Numbered from the stretch's first letter, positions 12,560-24,544 are shown. The stretch: DNA of 64,000 nt from Paralvinella palmiformis (GCA_025642065.1 JAODUP010000045.1:717001-781000); one strand, 5' to 3'. Program-made: numbers and translations. Notes: a model not told the origin generated them from the letters alone.

Positions 12560-13687
12560 CAGTACAACACCTGTATTACGGTCACCATTGGGACCAATGA
12601 TTTGTGGCGGTAATTGAGGACTGGCCGCAATACAATACAACCCAAATTTAGCTTCATTTGAGAAGCTTGTTATTGAAATTTGAGCCATGCCGGAATAAAC
12701 ATTAGGTCTAGCACATGTTATAATCAAATTTTATTCACGGAAGCATAATACAAATGATGTTATCCAAGTACATCGCATTGTGATACATGTGTACAAATTC
12801 GTAACATTATTATGCATTTTTTTTTAAAGAATGAGGTGATAGTGGTTTGCTTTGTGGTTAAAGCAGACGAAGAGATAATTTTTTGCAAGTCCGATTCTGT
12901 TGAAACTGTTGTATCACACATAGTCCTTTTTTTCCAGAAAATAATGTTTAAGACGGCATCCCCAACATAGTCCCTGTTTTTTTTCCCGAAATAATTCCCC
13001 GGAGCATCTCCAGCGTTTCAGGCTTCTCGGTCATCACCTCGACTTTGTCGTCCCCACAGTTATCCTGCCAGCCATTCTCCATTTCTTCTGTTGCTGTTGA
13101 CGACCAACACCATAGGCTTCAGCAAATGGCCTTCCTGCTTTTGCCATCACTATTTTTCAACGGGTCTACTTTATGTTTGAGTGAAAGTTCATTTCGTTTT
13201 TTGGTAGCCAATTTCAAAGATTTGGTATTTGTGATTGTATTGCGTGTCCAGTAAATATCTAGAATGATATGATTCCAATTCACAAATTGTGGTAGCATTT
13301 ATACAGAAAGTGAGCGGCAAGTTTTTGTGTCTACGCATGTAATTAAACAACAGTCAATGGATATAACATGTAACTGTCATGGTGAGGCACACTGACAATC
13401 AAAAGCAACTGATCTAATTCAACAGTTTGCGTGTTTTCCCCCTATGTCTCTTCGAAACTAATTATCATCACGTGTGGTCAGTTTTATATGCTGATTGGCC
13501 GTTATTGAGGGCCTCGATTGGCATTTGGGACTTCAAGTGTTGGCCGTAATACGCATTAGAGGCGTGGCCGCTATTGGCAACATAATTAGCATTGCGTTAA
13601 ACGGGCCGATGTTCGGCACCATAGAATCTGGCCGCATTATAGGCACTGACCGTCGTTCAGGCGTGGCCGCAACGAGGCGTTGTACTG
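12560..13687 (-). mobile_element. pogo/Tigger-like DNA transposon remnant
   Basis: The ends are inverted repeats: CAGTACAACACCTGTATTAC at 12560, and the complement of CAGTACAACGCCTCGTTGCG ending at 13687. A TA precedes the left end, as expected for the TA target duplication of Tc1/mariner-pogo elements. The right flank is TG, probably mutated. The minus strand at about 13230-13030 encodes a frameshifted CENP-B/pogo-type helix-turn-helix region: KKRNELSLKHKVDPLKNSDG, KSRKA, then in another frame FAEAYGVGRQQQQ, then EMENGWQDNCGDD. I saw no DDE catalytic domain, so the copy is internally deleted and inactive. The subterminal DNA carries repeated GGCCG-AT-GG motifs. Confidence 0.72.
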
Positions 13688-13931
13688 TGACTATATAGCG
13701 CCCCTCACTCGGATGGTATACAAACTTAAAACAGAATACGGTACTAAACAACGAAACGTCCGAGATTGAGCGAGATCTGTGCGCATTTTGTTCCACGGGG
13801 GGGGGGGGGACTCCTCTCTAATGGTACTGGTGTTATCTTCAACTATATTTTAAGTTATTTTTACGTCGGTAAAAAGCGGAAGATTTTGAAAATATAGCGG
13901 AAGGTATTTTAGAGAAAAAAAAAACACAGGA

Positions 13932-13953
13932 AAAGCGGAAGATCTTCCGCTTT
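13932..13953. repeat. 22-bp perfect palindrome
   Basis: A perfect self-complementary block centred on AGATCT with arms AAAGCGGAAGA and TCTTCCGCTTT. Related single arms (AGCGGAAG) occur at about 13875 and 13897, and a near copy (GGAGATCTTCCGCTTA) at about 12428. These flank the pogo-like element. Function unknown. Confidence 0.9.
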
Positions 13954-14461
13954 ATCGGAATACTTGGAATGACTGAGGTCTACAATTAGTGCATACATAT
14001 CACAAACTAAACTTTTTTTTAAATAGATACCAACACCTTAAACATTAACGGTATTCAGCACTCTTGCATTGCTACAGCAATATATTTTAAAGTTAGCTCC
14101 AGAAACAGAGCTGAGGTTTAAAATGGGGAATATTGAAATATACATTTTATATAGAGTTTTATTTGGTGCCACTGAATGGAACCACGCTGATTGGAACCAC
14201 GTATGTAATAAACATCATATTACATTTTAGGTGTGGTGGCGACAAAAGCTTTGGAAGTCTAGATTATGTGTCTAGATAAATATCCGGAAAGACATAATCA
14301 TAGTTCATTCAGCCAGCCGTATATATGTGACTTCTTAACCAGTTTGACATAATAATCATAACAGCTATCCAGGATCGAAGTATGTCAGAATTTTAATGTC
14401 AATCTAGATTTATAATTAAAAGTGCATATCCAGCTAAATTATGTCCGACGAATGATTAATA

Positions 14462-14569
<108 letters not shown>

Positions 14570-14589
14570 TATAGATATATTATCTCTCA

Positions 14590-14905
14590 TTGAGCTCCGG
14601 TGGCTTAGCGGTTATGCACCAGGCACTTGGTCACAGGTCACAACGGTCACAGGTTCGATCCCAGCAAGAGGTCGAAATTTTTCCAGAGATTAATTTCTCG
14701 GCTCACAACATCGTGGGTGGCTGACCACGTTAAATGGCACTGCCGTATCTACCTCAGGGTATTTCGGCTCCATCTTTCCGTACTCCTCCCCTGTGAGTGG
14801 TGGGGGAGGTGGATTTTCAACCACTCCAACATAGAGGCTGTGCTGAATAAGCGACAGCCTGGGGATTCTTCCCGAAAAAAATCCAACAAAGCAAGCAAGC
14901 ACAGC
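14590..14905 (+). repeat. tRNA-derived SINE, family B
   Basis: The head carries an A box (GTGGCTTAGCGGTTATGCAC) and a B box (CAGGTTCGATCCC). The long body includes TTAATTTCTCGGCTCACAAC, GGTGGCTGACCACGTTAAAT, CATAGAGGCTGTGCTGAATA and CAGCCTGGGGATTCTTCCCG. A second copy lies inverted at 48593-48934, so this is a dispersed family and not a tRNA gene. Confidence 0.85.
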
Positions 14906-15111
14906 TTATCAGAAAAATTTCACCGTTAATGTGTGGTGTGTTTTGTTTTTCGGGAGAATCGCTTTACAAATAATATCCCATGTAATGGGATAATTTCCGA
15001 GATAAGTTCTTTCAAATTTTAATAACAGTCTTGAGCTCACCACTTGGGCTCGCCCTGGATTGACATGACTTGTGTTGACATAAACACATCTATCACTCCA
15101 AGGGTAACAGG

Positions 15112-15182
15112 ACAAAATTCCAGCGGACAAAATTCCAGCGGACAGAACCCAAATGGACAAAACACCAGCGAACAAAATCCCA
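15112..15182 (+). repeat. short minisatellite, about 15-bp unit
   Basis: Roughly five imperfect head-to-tail copies of GGACAAAATTCCAGC. Later units drift (GGACAGAACCCAAAT, GGACAAAACACCAGC, GAACAAAATCCCAGC). Confidence 0.85.
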
Positions 15183-15261
15183 GCCTCTTAACCCCAAAGT
15201 GGGAAAAATCCTAGTCTCATAAATACAAGTCTAACCATTTTTGCTCCATATATATATATGA

Positions 15262-15675
15262 ACAACACTTGAAACGAATGCATGCTGCAACACACTGCAG
15301 GAACTCCTCTCAACTCTTAGATGTGGATTGGCGAGCTGAACACAGGTTGACAAGGTGTCCTTCAAAGGTTTTCTGAGCTCTACGGGCACTTTTTTTGTCG
15401 TTCACCAATCTGGTCTTGAAGTATCAATTGTTGTTGCAGCTATAGTGCCTGATCCTTTCTGAAGGCCTCGATCACAGTCCATTTGCTTGGATGTTGGTGA
15501 GCGATGAGAGAACGAAGGGAATTATTCCAAACTTGGAGGATGTTACTGGTCCTATCATTTCGTGTTATGGTTGATTCAAAGACATTCCATACAGTAGGGG
15601 GGAAGATTGGAGGACGATATCGCAGGCGAACAAGTGAAAATGGATCGTTGGCGTTTGCAGGTTGGGTTTGAACTG

Positions 15676-15680
<5 letters not shown>
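15262..15680 (-). mobile_element. MULE-type transposase, C-terminal fragment
   Basis: The minus strand reads RYRPPIFPPTVWNVFESTIT, then NDRTSNILQVWNNSLRSLI, HQHPSKWTVIEAFRKDQALA, followed after a break by KKSARRAQKTFEGHLVNL. The order FPP-W-(N/D)-RTSN-W(N/H)-L-HP-W-(I/E)-KDQ/KEQ is typical of the C-terminal part of Mutator-like transposases in invertebrate genomes. It is broken by at least one stop and cut on its 5' side by the trinucleotide tract and the LINE. The family is assigned from recalled motifs. Confidence 0.68.
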
Positions 15681-15714
<34 letters not shown>

Positions 15715-16150
15715 GAATAACAATAACACTACTACTACTACCACTATGACTAATAATAATAATAATAATAATAATACTAATAGTAATACTACTAATAGTA
15801 ATACTACTAATAGTAATACTACTAATACTACTAATAATACTAATAATATTAATACTAATACTACTACTACTACTACTACTAATAATAATAATAATACTAA
15901 TACAAATACTACTACCACTACTACTACTACTACTACTACTAATATTACTACTACTACAACTACTACTACAACAACTACTACTAAAATACTACTACTACTA
16001 AATACTAATATTACTACTACTACATCTACTATTACTACTAATACTACTAATACTAATACTACTAATACTACTAATACTACTAATACTACTACTAATACTA
16101 CTACTAATACTAATAATACTAATACTACTACGAATAATAATAATTACAAA
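15676..16150. repeat. long compound trinucleotide repeat (CAA / ACT / AAT)
   Basis: About 470 bases of nearly pure trinucleotides: (CAA)n at 15676-15713, then interleaved ACT and AAT units to about 16145. It adjoins the 3' end of the minus-strand LINE, whose ATT-type tail probably seeded it. Open frames through it encode only homopolymer-like Asn/Thr or Leu/Val runs and are not genes. Confidence 0.95.
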
Positions 16151-17042
16151 CTTCTATAGTGCCAATATCCTCGAAAAGAATTGAACTCAGTGGGAAAACC
16201 TAGTACAGAGGTTGGGCAATCTCATAGCCAAGTTACAATGCAAAATTCACCAACAAACGATGGGATGCGGTCAAAATTTAGGAGGGATAAGCAAGTCTGA
16301 AAAGGTGAGATTTCAAATGGTGGGAGAAAAAAACTACTAGTATGCTATTTGATTATTTAGCATATTCAGTAAATGAGTTCCAAAGAGTGGGGACAGCAAT
16401 TGAAAAGTCACGAATCCCAGCATGAGTTTTAAAGTCTGGGAAGAGACAACGAGTGAAAACCAGTTGAACGAAGCTCTCTGGGTTTGGGTCATTGAAAAAA
16501 ACATGGAAAATAGATACGAAGGTTCTCCAAAAGAAACAGTTTGATAGACAATGCTACAGAGTTTGAAAATGATGCGAGATTGAACAGGGAGCCAATGAAG
16601 AGATTTGAAGAGTGTCACAGAATGAGAAAAGTGAGGAAACCATGTCACAACCCCTATAACTAAGCAGTTCTGAACACACTGAAGTTTTATAATGTCCCTA
16701 GATGCAATATTATTATGCAGCAATCAAGCCTACTAAGTAGTGCTGTAGCAATGGTTTTGGCGGCTGAAAGAGAAATATAGCGATGAATACGGCGAAGGTC
16801 ACGGATATGGTAGAAGCAGCAGCGACTTGTCAGAGAAATATGTTTTCTGAAATTAAAATCGCTATCAAATTGTAACATCAAGATTACGTACAGTGTCTGA
16901 TGGTGTGATGCTAAGATTAAAGATGGGGGTAGGGAAGAAACAAGTATTTAGGTTTGCTGCGTTGTCTGGATCGATGTACCTATAATAATGAAATTAGTTT
17001 TGTCTGCATTGAGCCTAAGTCTATTGTTTATCATCCAGCCAG

Positions 17043-17079
<37 letters not shown>

Positions 17080-17775
17080 CACTGAGACAGTCACCTAGAT
17101 GTATAAGAGAATTTAAAGATCATTGTCTGCTGTAGATATAGATATGTATACTTGGGTGTCATCTGCATATAAATGATGGTCTAATTTGTGGCTGTGAATA
17201 AGAAAGCTTAGTGGTAAAATATACAAAGTAAACAGGAGCGATTCAAGAAGAGCGAATGATGTGCCCAATATGCCATACCAAGCGGAGAGGCGATCTTGAA
17301 GAACAGAATATATTCAATAGTGTCAACAGCTGGCCGTAAATCTAATAGTGTTAGTGCTGTGATGGTTCCTGTGTCTATGTTTAGTGATATGTCGTTGTGA
17401 ATTTTCAATAGAGCGGTTTCTGTAGAGTGAAATTGTTTGTAAGCCCACTGAAAAAAAAAATTAAACAAGTGATTACAGTTTAAGTGAGCGTTCAAATGAC
17501 TGGATACGATTTTTTTCTAATACTGTAGATGTGAAAGATAGATTAGAAACAGGTCTATAGCTTTTTAGGTCATGAGGTGTACATTTACATGGGCATGTTT
17601 AAAATTAGAAGGGTATACATTCCGGAGCTTAGTCTTAATTTTAGTATTTTGGTTATTAGAATAATTATTGTGTGAAGACAGGATTTTAGCAGAAATGTTG
17701 GGATGTATAGGATCACGTTCACAAGACTTATTAGAGTATGATAAAATAAGTTTTCAGATTAGCAGTAACACCAGA
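16135..17775 (-). mobile_element. L2/CR1-like LINE, decayed but fairly long
   Basis: Minus-strand blocks in order follow a non-LTR reverse transcriptase. NKSCERDPIHP lies near 17720, then KKIVSSHLNAHLNCNHLFNF near 17480, AYKQFHSTETALLKIHNDIS near 17400, ITALTLLDL near 17330, and DSDFNFRKHISLT with HIRDLRRIHRYISLSAAKTI at 16870-16750. The C-terminal segment VQNCLVIGVV, FSHSVTLFKSLHWLPVQSRI, FKLCSIVYQT, GEPSYL follows at 16690-16500. The 3' UTR ends GGCACTATAGAAGTTTGTAA followed by ATT repeats. Frameshifts, stops and loss of the YADD block make it inactive. An (AT)n run interrupts it at 17042-17080. Confidence 0.87.
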
Positions 17776-18007
17776 CAAGGTAATATATAGTATATCAAAA
17801 GTGTTATTGTTCTGAGTCTTTGGGCTCTTATTAATATATAAAAGCTTCGAATATTCAAGGTACTGGATGTTTAATTTTGGTATCAGCAAAAGTATGAAGT
17901 GCATGTTTGCAGGCAGAAACTCTCAATGCTTGTTCACGGATCCTATGTGGCATCTAGGTTATACACGAATGGAAACTGTTTCCAATTTAGATATTTTAGG
18001 CATACCA

Positions 18008-18045
<38 letters not shown>

Positions 18046-18070
18046 CACACACACACACACTCCATAAGTT

Positions 18071-18402
18071 GTCGAGCCGTGATAGCGCAGTTAGTTAGAG
18101 CGTAGGACTCGTATCCGAACGGTCGCGGGTTCGAGGCTCCGTGAACTGCAATGGTGTCATGTGGCGACTGGTTCACTCATCCATACAAAATGAGTACCAG
18201 ACAGGACGCGATAGCTATGTGTTTGAGTAACGCTTTGCGCCTATAATGAGCAGCATGCGTTGTATGCTCCCTTGGGAGTTGCGGTGTGTGCTGGGTGGAA
18301 ACAGGCCTGAATCGGGGATAATAATATTGTAAAGCGCCTTAAATTAGAGCAGCTTCTAGCTGAATAGGGCGCTATATAAATGTCACATATTATTATATTA
18401 TA
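18071..18402 (+). repeat. tRNA-derived SINE, family A, near-complete copy
   Basis: Head: GATAGCGCAGTTAGTTAGAG (A box) and GGTCGCGGGTTCGAGGCTC (B box), about 33 bases apart as in a tRNA. Body: TGTCATGTGGCGACTGGTTC, GACAGGACGCGATAG, GCAGCATGCGTTGTATGCTC. Tail: GTAAAGCGCCTTAAATTAGA, AGGGCGCTATATAAATGTCA, then ATT repeats. The tail resembles the 3' end of the LINE at 16135-17775. It is preceded by (AT)n and (CA)n runs at 18011-18060. Confidence 0.9.
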
Positions 18403-19042
18403 AGTAAGATGAACATATAAGGATCCAGAAATGTTAATGTAGTATATGTAAGCAGTCACTCAGTAACGTACGTTTAATATGTCACCCAGGAAGCAATTCA
18501 TTTAGTAAGACTGATTTATATAAACCAATATGCCTTCCTACTTTAATGCATGGTTTTTATTCATTCGATATTAATTATAAAAGTGTTAAACAAGCTCTGT
18601 TAATTCACCCAGGGTTGTATCACAAAACAACAATGTACGTGGCTTAAGTAAACAGTCGCACGTATTTCCCACACTCAATATAAAAAATTCCGCTGGGTTT
18701 ATTTATATATCAATATGACGCAACAAAAACGTTATTTAAGCGTTAAATGTACTACTAGTTCCCTCACCTGTGACTTAATTGTGTATGCATTTGTCTAATG
18801 TACAGTACGTTAATAATACGTAAAGAACCGACTAGGTCGTTTACATACATATACATGACATTGTTAAGTGACAATTATATTAAGCCATGGTCTAATGCGT
18901 ATATTTGTTAGTCAAACTTTAGCTAGATCATTTTTATTGTGTATTTATTTTTTGCAGTCTGACACGATTTTTGGCAATTTTTATTTTCATGATCCACGTA
19001 TATATATATATATATATATCAGGCTGAATTATGTTTGTAATA

Positions 19043-19083
<41 letters not shown>

Positions 19084-21603
19084 CGAAGTATCAGTGGTAG
19101 TATCAGTATGATATTTGTATTGTTGTACGGTTTTATATGTATTAGATGATTTTTGAATTTGTATTTTAATGTATCTTCTCTGTTAACCAAGGGCGGAGAA
19201 AGAGATATAGATCTATTAAGAAATAAAAATATCACCTAGTATTAGAAAAAAGTTTTGATCCTAACGAGTTCGAAAAAGTCATCCACAAACGTAATTTGAA
19301 ATAACATTGAGCTTGCTATCGAATTACAACTGATTCTATAAAATAACAATTTGAATTTGTATTTCTGTGATGCGTAATTTCGCATAGTACACTGAGGAAA
19401 TGGACCATTCAATTAATAGAGATCTGAAGCTGTAAATTGCATACAATGGTAACTTATGGTTTAACATGACGGGAGCAGGCGTAATATGCTCTGAAACAGG
19501 ATTCTATATCTGCTCTAGTTGTTACTCACTTCTAAGGGATACTACTGTTTTTTCCGATTTGTTTAACCTTACTGTCATTTCAGTTGATGCTGTCTAGTAT
19601 ACAGTATATTTGGAGAGAAGAAAAGGTATATTTATACAAAAAGCTAATAATAGTTTAAAAGTTTATCAAATAATAGGTATAATTAAGAAGTGGAATACAG
19701 TTCTGGCTTTATTCCATTCAATTCATGAAATGAGTTCTCCCTAAGAGTTAGACTACTAAGAACTTTGTAAGAGAATTTAACTTTGTTGTACAATGTTTAA
19801 AAGTTTCTCTAGTCTATACTCTCATTGTTTAGATGTTATATGATATTTCTGAGATGACGGTATTAAGTGGTAAGAATTTTGCTGTTTAGTATATAATCTA
19901 TCATTTCACCTTATGAATGAACGTGATTGTTTTTTTATTTAATTATGGTTATCAAATTTGTGACTGAATCACTCAATCAGTCACATTCAGTGAATAGATT
20001 CGAGATCTAGACATCTATGATCTAGATCTAGTATATTTATAATTCTAGAATACTAGATCTAGTCAATTGTAGTCTAGACTATCATGTCTATTACTCTATG
20101 TTTTTCTTTCAGACACTTCAAAGTAACAAATCTCAGTGCATAAGATTAAAGATTTCAACCAACAGTCAATACAATCACCAAAAGAAGGTGGATGAACTAA
20201 ATATTTTGACAACAAACAAAGATCAGTTTAATTCATATTTAGTTGCAGATGATTATTGCTAAATCCTGAGAATATCATTCAAAGCAGTTTAAATATTAAC
20301 AGTTTTCATATAGAGCTCCCAATCTTTCACAATAAATTGCACTTGATAATGTTGTAATGTTTGGGGGATTGTAATTAATTAAATTTGATGGTTTACTGTG
20401 CAAAATATTTGTTCTAGGTTTTGTCACTGAAGAAATATTAGTCTATAAATACATGTCATTATTATCTGTATTACACAGATTTTGCAAATCTTGTATTCGC
20501 CATCAAATCCAGTGAATATTTGCTTGGGTGAGAATTTGTTATACTAATGAAACCTTTTTGGGAGACTAGTTAGAATTTGATAATTAAAAATTTACTAACC
20601 CAGTGGCTATTGAGGTGAAGAAATATTTTCTGGCCATGAGTCAATCCATTTCCATGACTGTGTATATAAGTCTTTAGAACTTTAGTTATCATTTACACAC
20701 ACACACACACACAGCTTTGGTGTTCCAACCACTGCTTTGCATCTGATATCCTGAAAAATCACATTACATGCATGGATGCAACTTTGCAAGTACTGGCATA
20801 GATTTGTCTGAAGCTTGGATATGTAACAACAGCCATAAGAAACAGGCTGTATTTGTTTATTTTAAACCTTGTTAGATTTTAGCTTGGTGTGTTTTTAGCA
20901 GTCCAGTTTAAAGAGGTGGTTATGCTTGGGTTTAGACCATTTCTACAAGCTGTGATGGTTTATTGTGGGATCGTCCAAAGCTACTATATATGTTGTAATC
21001 TAGCATAGAGAATAGTTTGCTTGATAAATGGTTAACTGTGATATAATAAAAACAGATATCATGGTATAACCCATTTGTTATGCAATAAACAAATATGCCT
21101 TATATGTCTAGAAAGTAGCAGTAATTTGCATGAAAATGCATAATGTTTGGCTTTATTTATGGCAAATAGTTTCTTGGACTTTGCTATTACTAATATTCTA
21201 AAGTGCTCTTATAATGAAGAAGTTAGAAATTGAGAAACAAAACTCATACAGTATATGATTATGAATAACTGCTACTGTTGATCTAGGTGTACCTTGCAGC
21301 ATCTGTTACCCCTGTCGTTTCTTTTGGACATGTGTATTGTGAACTTAGCTGACATTATCTAGTTCCAATACACTGCCAAAGAACATATCAATCTAGTCTA
21401 AGTCTAGAACTGTTTTATTTAGAAAAATAATTGACTATCTCTGGAACTAATATGTTATAAATATGGTATATCAAATACATTTACTGTAAATTGTAATGAA
21501 TCAAACATTATCAAGCCATTTAAGATCTGACTTCAAATATTTAGCAGTAGAAAAAATTATTCTCTTGTTTTATGTTTGCATAATCTCAATTACATGATCA
21601 TGC

Positions 21604-21652
<49 letters not shown>

Positions 21653-21967
21653 CCAAGTGGAGCAAACAGTCTGTAATTTGGTGGTAAATACAACAACTGG
21701 GTGGTGATTCAAGTGGTTAATTGCCCAGAGTAAAATCAGGGTTATATCTGAATGGCTTAGACTGATCTTTTGATCCATTCAGAAAAAAAATAACTAATGG
21801 TATTACTGTTAATTGGCTGTGGTTAGGTTTGTGCTGCCTTACCACACTTGAATATCAACATCTTTGTTGGTTAAATCCTTATTCAAGGTGTGTGCTTTAA
21901 GCATTCTCTATAGATGAAGATGACTTGGTTCACAAAGAAAAATATAATATATATATATATATATAAT
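18403..21967. other. spacer without recognised genes
   Basis: AT-rich DNA with (AT)n runs at 19000-19018, 19041-19081, 21609-21649 and 21948-21964 and a (CA)n at 20695-20713. A cluster of GATCTAG-type words lies at about 19995-20075. No coding exon or RNA gene recognised. Confidence 0.5.
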
Positions 21968-23383
21968 CAGTGTTGCTTCTAGTACGTGTTTTTGCAGGAT
22001 TCCAGTGATATTTTAACGTATGACGCAAAATAAAAATATCCCTGCGCCCCACATGGCACAGAATAAAACCCCATGGCACAATATTTTATGTGCTGTGCAC
22101 CTTAACGGTCTCTTCTCACTATTATATTTTGTGTGAACGGTTCCTAGGTAGTGCTAATTCCGGTGTAGAGGGATCAGTGTTGTTTCTAGGATGCGACGTT
22201 GCGGATTTCCCCCGATGTTTTAACCTATGGCATAAAATAAAAAAATCCCTGGGCACCACATGGCACAGAATAAAATCCCATGATGCAATATTATAAGTGT
22301 TGTGTGCATTAACGATCTCCCCATCACATTAGCTTTAACAATGCCATACTTCTGGTATGGCATTATCAGCAGAAAATGGGTCGTGATAAATGCCAAATAT
22401 TTATCATCCGATAGTTTCCTGATCTGAAATAATGCCAAAATCTACTATTGTAGCCATTTCAAATATCATATTTATAAATATTTACTGAATGTAAGAACTA
22501 TGCTTGAACTTCAAGCATAGTTGAAGGATGGGAGAGATCTTGGTGGGCTGGTGATCTTGGCTGGTAAACATCCATTTTGCATTATGATGGTCACATGACT
22601 CTAATACTCTCTCCTGATCGGCCAGTTATCTTTGTTTACAGTAAATAAAAGCATATGGTCTTATTTATATGGTGGATTTCTCTGTCCCTCTCTTATATAT
22701 TTGTTTGATCACTGTTTCTTTTTTTGCATTTTATATTAATATGATATAAATATGGATTTCATATATTATATTAACTGTATCCATACTTTACTGAAGGAAA
22801 TATATGCCGTTTTTGATAACTTAATAATTGTGTTTCTACCTTGATCCTCTGTCCATCCACTGCTGAGTGTGAGAAGCAGTTCTCCTCTATGAATAGCATT
22901 AAAACTTTGTTGAGGAACTCCCTTACCTGTGATTTGATGCTTATTGTATATGATGGCCTGCTACCCAAAGAATTTCTTCCAGCCCCATTGATAAGTGGCT
23001 GGTATCTGGTAATGGTGGTTTTCACTTGAACGGGCACATGTGTTGATGAAAATTGAAACATCAAAATGTTCTGTGGCTGACTTTGACTATGAGTTAGCTG
23101 TAAATATGTAGAAGGAGAAGAAAGCCTGTAGAATGTATAAAAAATGAGTCATCAATAACATTTTGAAGCATGTTTCAGATATAAGCGATATGCATCAATT
23201 AGTTATGCTTACACTGTAAAACTATGTGTATAAATACTTCAAATAGGATGTAAATGTCATTATTTTCAAATATTCCCCTAAATGGTTTTCATGGCAAGTG
23301 CCCATGTTACATTAAAATCCCCCACATTTTTAAAACCTATGGGACAGCTCCCTGACATAGGCTAGATCCTAGAAGCAACACTG
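21968..23383 (+). mobile_element. hAT-like element with 15-bp terminal inverted repeats
   Basis: CAGTGTTGCTTCTAG at 21968-21982 is exactly complementary to CTAGAAGCAACACTG at 23369-23383. TATAAT flanks both sides, although the left flank sits in an (AT)n run, so the duplication is uncertain. The plus strand at about 22845-22985 encodes STAECEKQFSSMNSIKTLLR then NSLTCDLMLIVYDG. This resembles the hAT C-terminal dimerisation segment in which STAE(C/R)-F-S-MN-IK--LR-L is conserved. The rest of a transposase is not visible. An internal tandem copy of about 207 bases repeats the left end (21968-22174 and 22175-22390). Confidence 0.78.
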
Positions 23384-23439
23384 TATAATGGCCGAAATGG
23401 CAGTTTTTGACATGGCTGGCAACCTCAAATGAGGGAGAC

Positions 23440-23655
23440 GCATATGGTCTGTAATTTATAGCTTCCCCATGGAGACCAGTTCTAAATAAATTTAGAATAG
23501 ATGGCATGTTCAGAGGAGAAAACCTTGCCAGTTGCCTGGCTGGACGAAAAACTCCTCCTACAATAATGTCACAGCCGAGGCGCATACCTGCGACCTCCCG
23601 CACAGAATGACCATAGCCATAGGTAAATAGTTTCACGCTCTACCTATGAGGCCAA
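23440..23655 (-). repeat. tRNA-like SINE, family E
   Basis: On the minus strand the head at about 23655 reads GGCCTCATAGGTAGAGCGTG (A-box-like), followed by GGTCGCAGGTATGCGCC (B-box-like) and a body through GTTTTTCGTCCAGCC. Only one copy is visible in the window. Confidence 0.5.
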
Positions 23656-24509
23656 AGAGGTGGATTTACCACCACCATCTATATTTGGTGATGTTGATGA
23701 TAATGATACCAGTGATCATTATGTGGGATGTTTCTCTATTTCATGATCCCCTCCAGGCATTGGGTAAGAGTAATTGATTTAATCATTAATAATAACATGA
23801 TCTCAAATAATTGTAATCATAATCACCATATCCAGGTGCACTGTAATTGTAAATGTAATCATAATCAGTGATCATCTTCAATGATTACACAAAGTTAGAA
23901 CAATTGCAGCTAGACAACTGTGTGATCAAATGACTTTATTTCAAATTCGCATTTTTGTTATAATAAATAGGTCTGCTTGTTTAGTAAGAAATACATATAT
24001 ATAAAATGTTTGTATATAATCATGTTTGAAGCAATTCATGATATTAATTTATGTAAGAACAAGTTTATGACCAATATTCATGATAATAAATGAAACTTCC
24101 GTAATGGCACAATTTAATTCCAAGATTATTGGCAACTTTACATGGTATATCTTCAACAGTTATATCTCCGAGCTGGCAACTTCTAGGCAAAATTAATCAA
24201 AGGAAAATTTGGGCACCATAATTTCTCTTTTAATCACCTTTGAGGTCTATGTTGTTAACTTCCAGATCTACATACAATGGGTAGGTATATGCAAATACAT
24301 AAATAATTTTTATATCTAGTAATATTGGGCAGGGGAAATTAATGAATGTTCTGATGATTGAATTGGAACATTTAATGACTATTGTACTGGATCAAGGGCA
24401 AGACTGGCTTGCCCCTCCCTGCTTTATACTAGGGAAGAATCTTTTCAAGGTATCGACTTTTATAGTGGAATCAGATAAATTCTCAGAAGAGAGGTTCAAA
24501 TAAAAATCC

Positions 24510-24544
<35 letters not shown>

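Noticed and set aside
15565..16159. Long open frames encoding Asn/Thr-rich (plus) and Leu/Val-rich (minus) proteins
   Set aside because: They are products of the trinucleotide repeat tract and carry no coding signal of their own.
18071..18145. Possible true tRNA gene
   Set aside because: A and B boxes are present but there is no acceptor stem pairing, and the sequence continues into a repeated SINE body found elsewhere. The same reasoning applies at 14590, 42909 and 61922.
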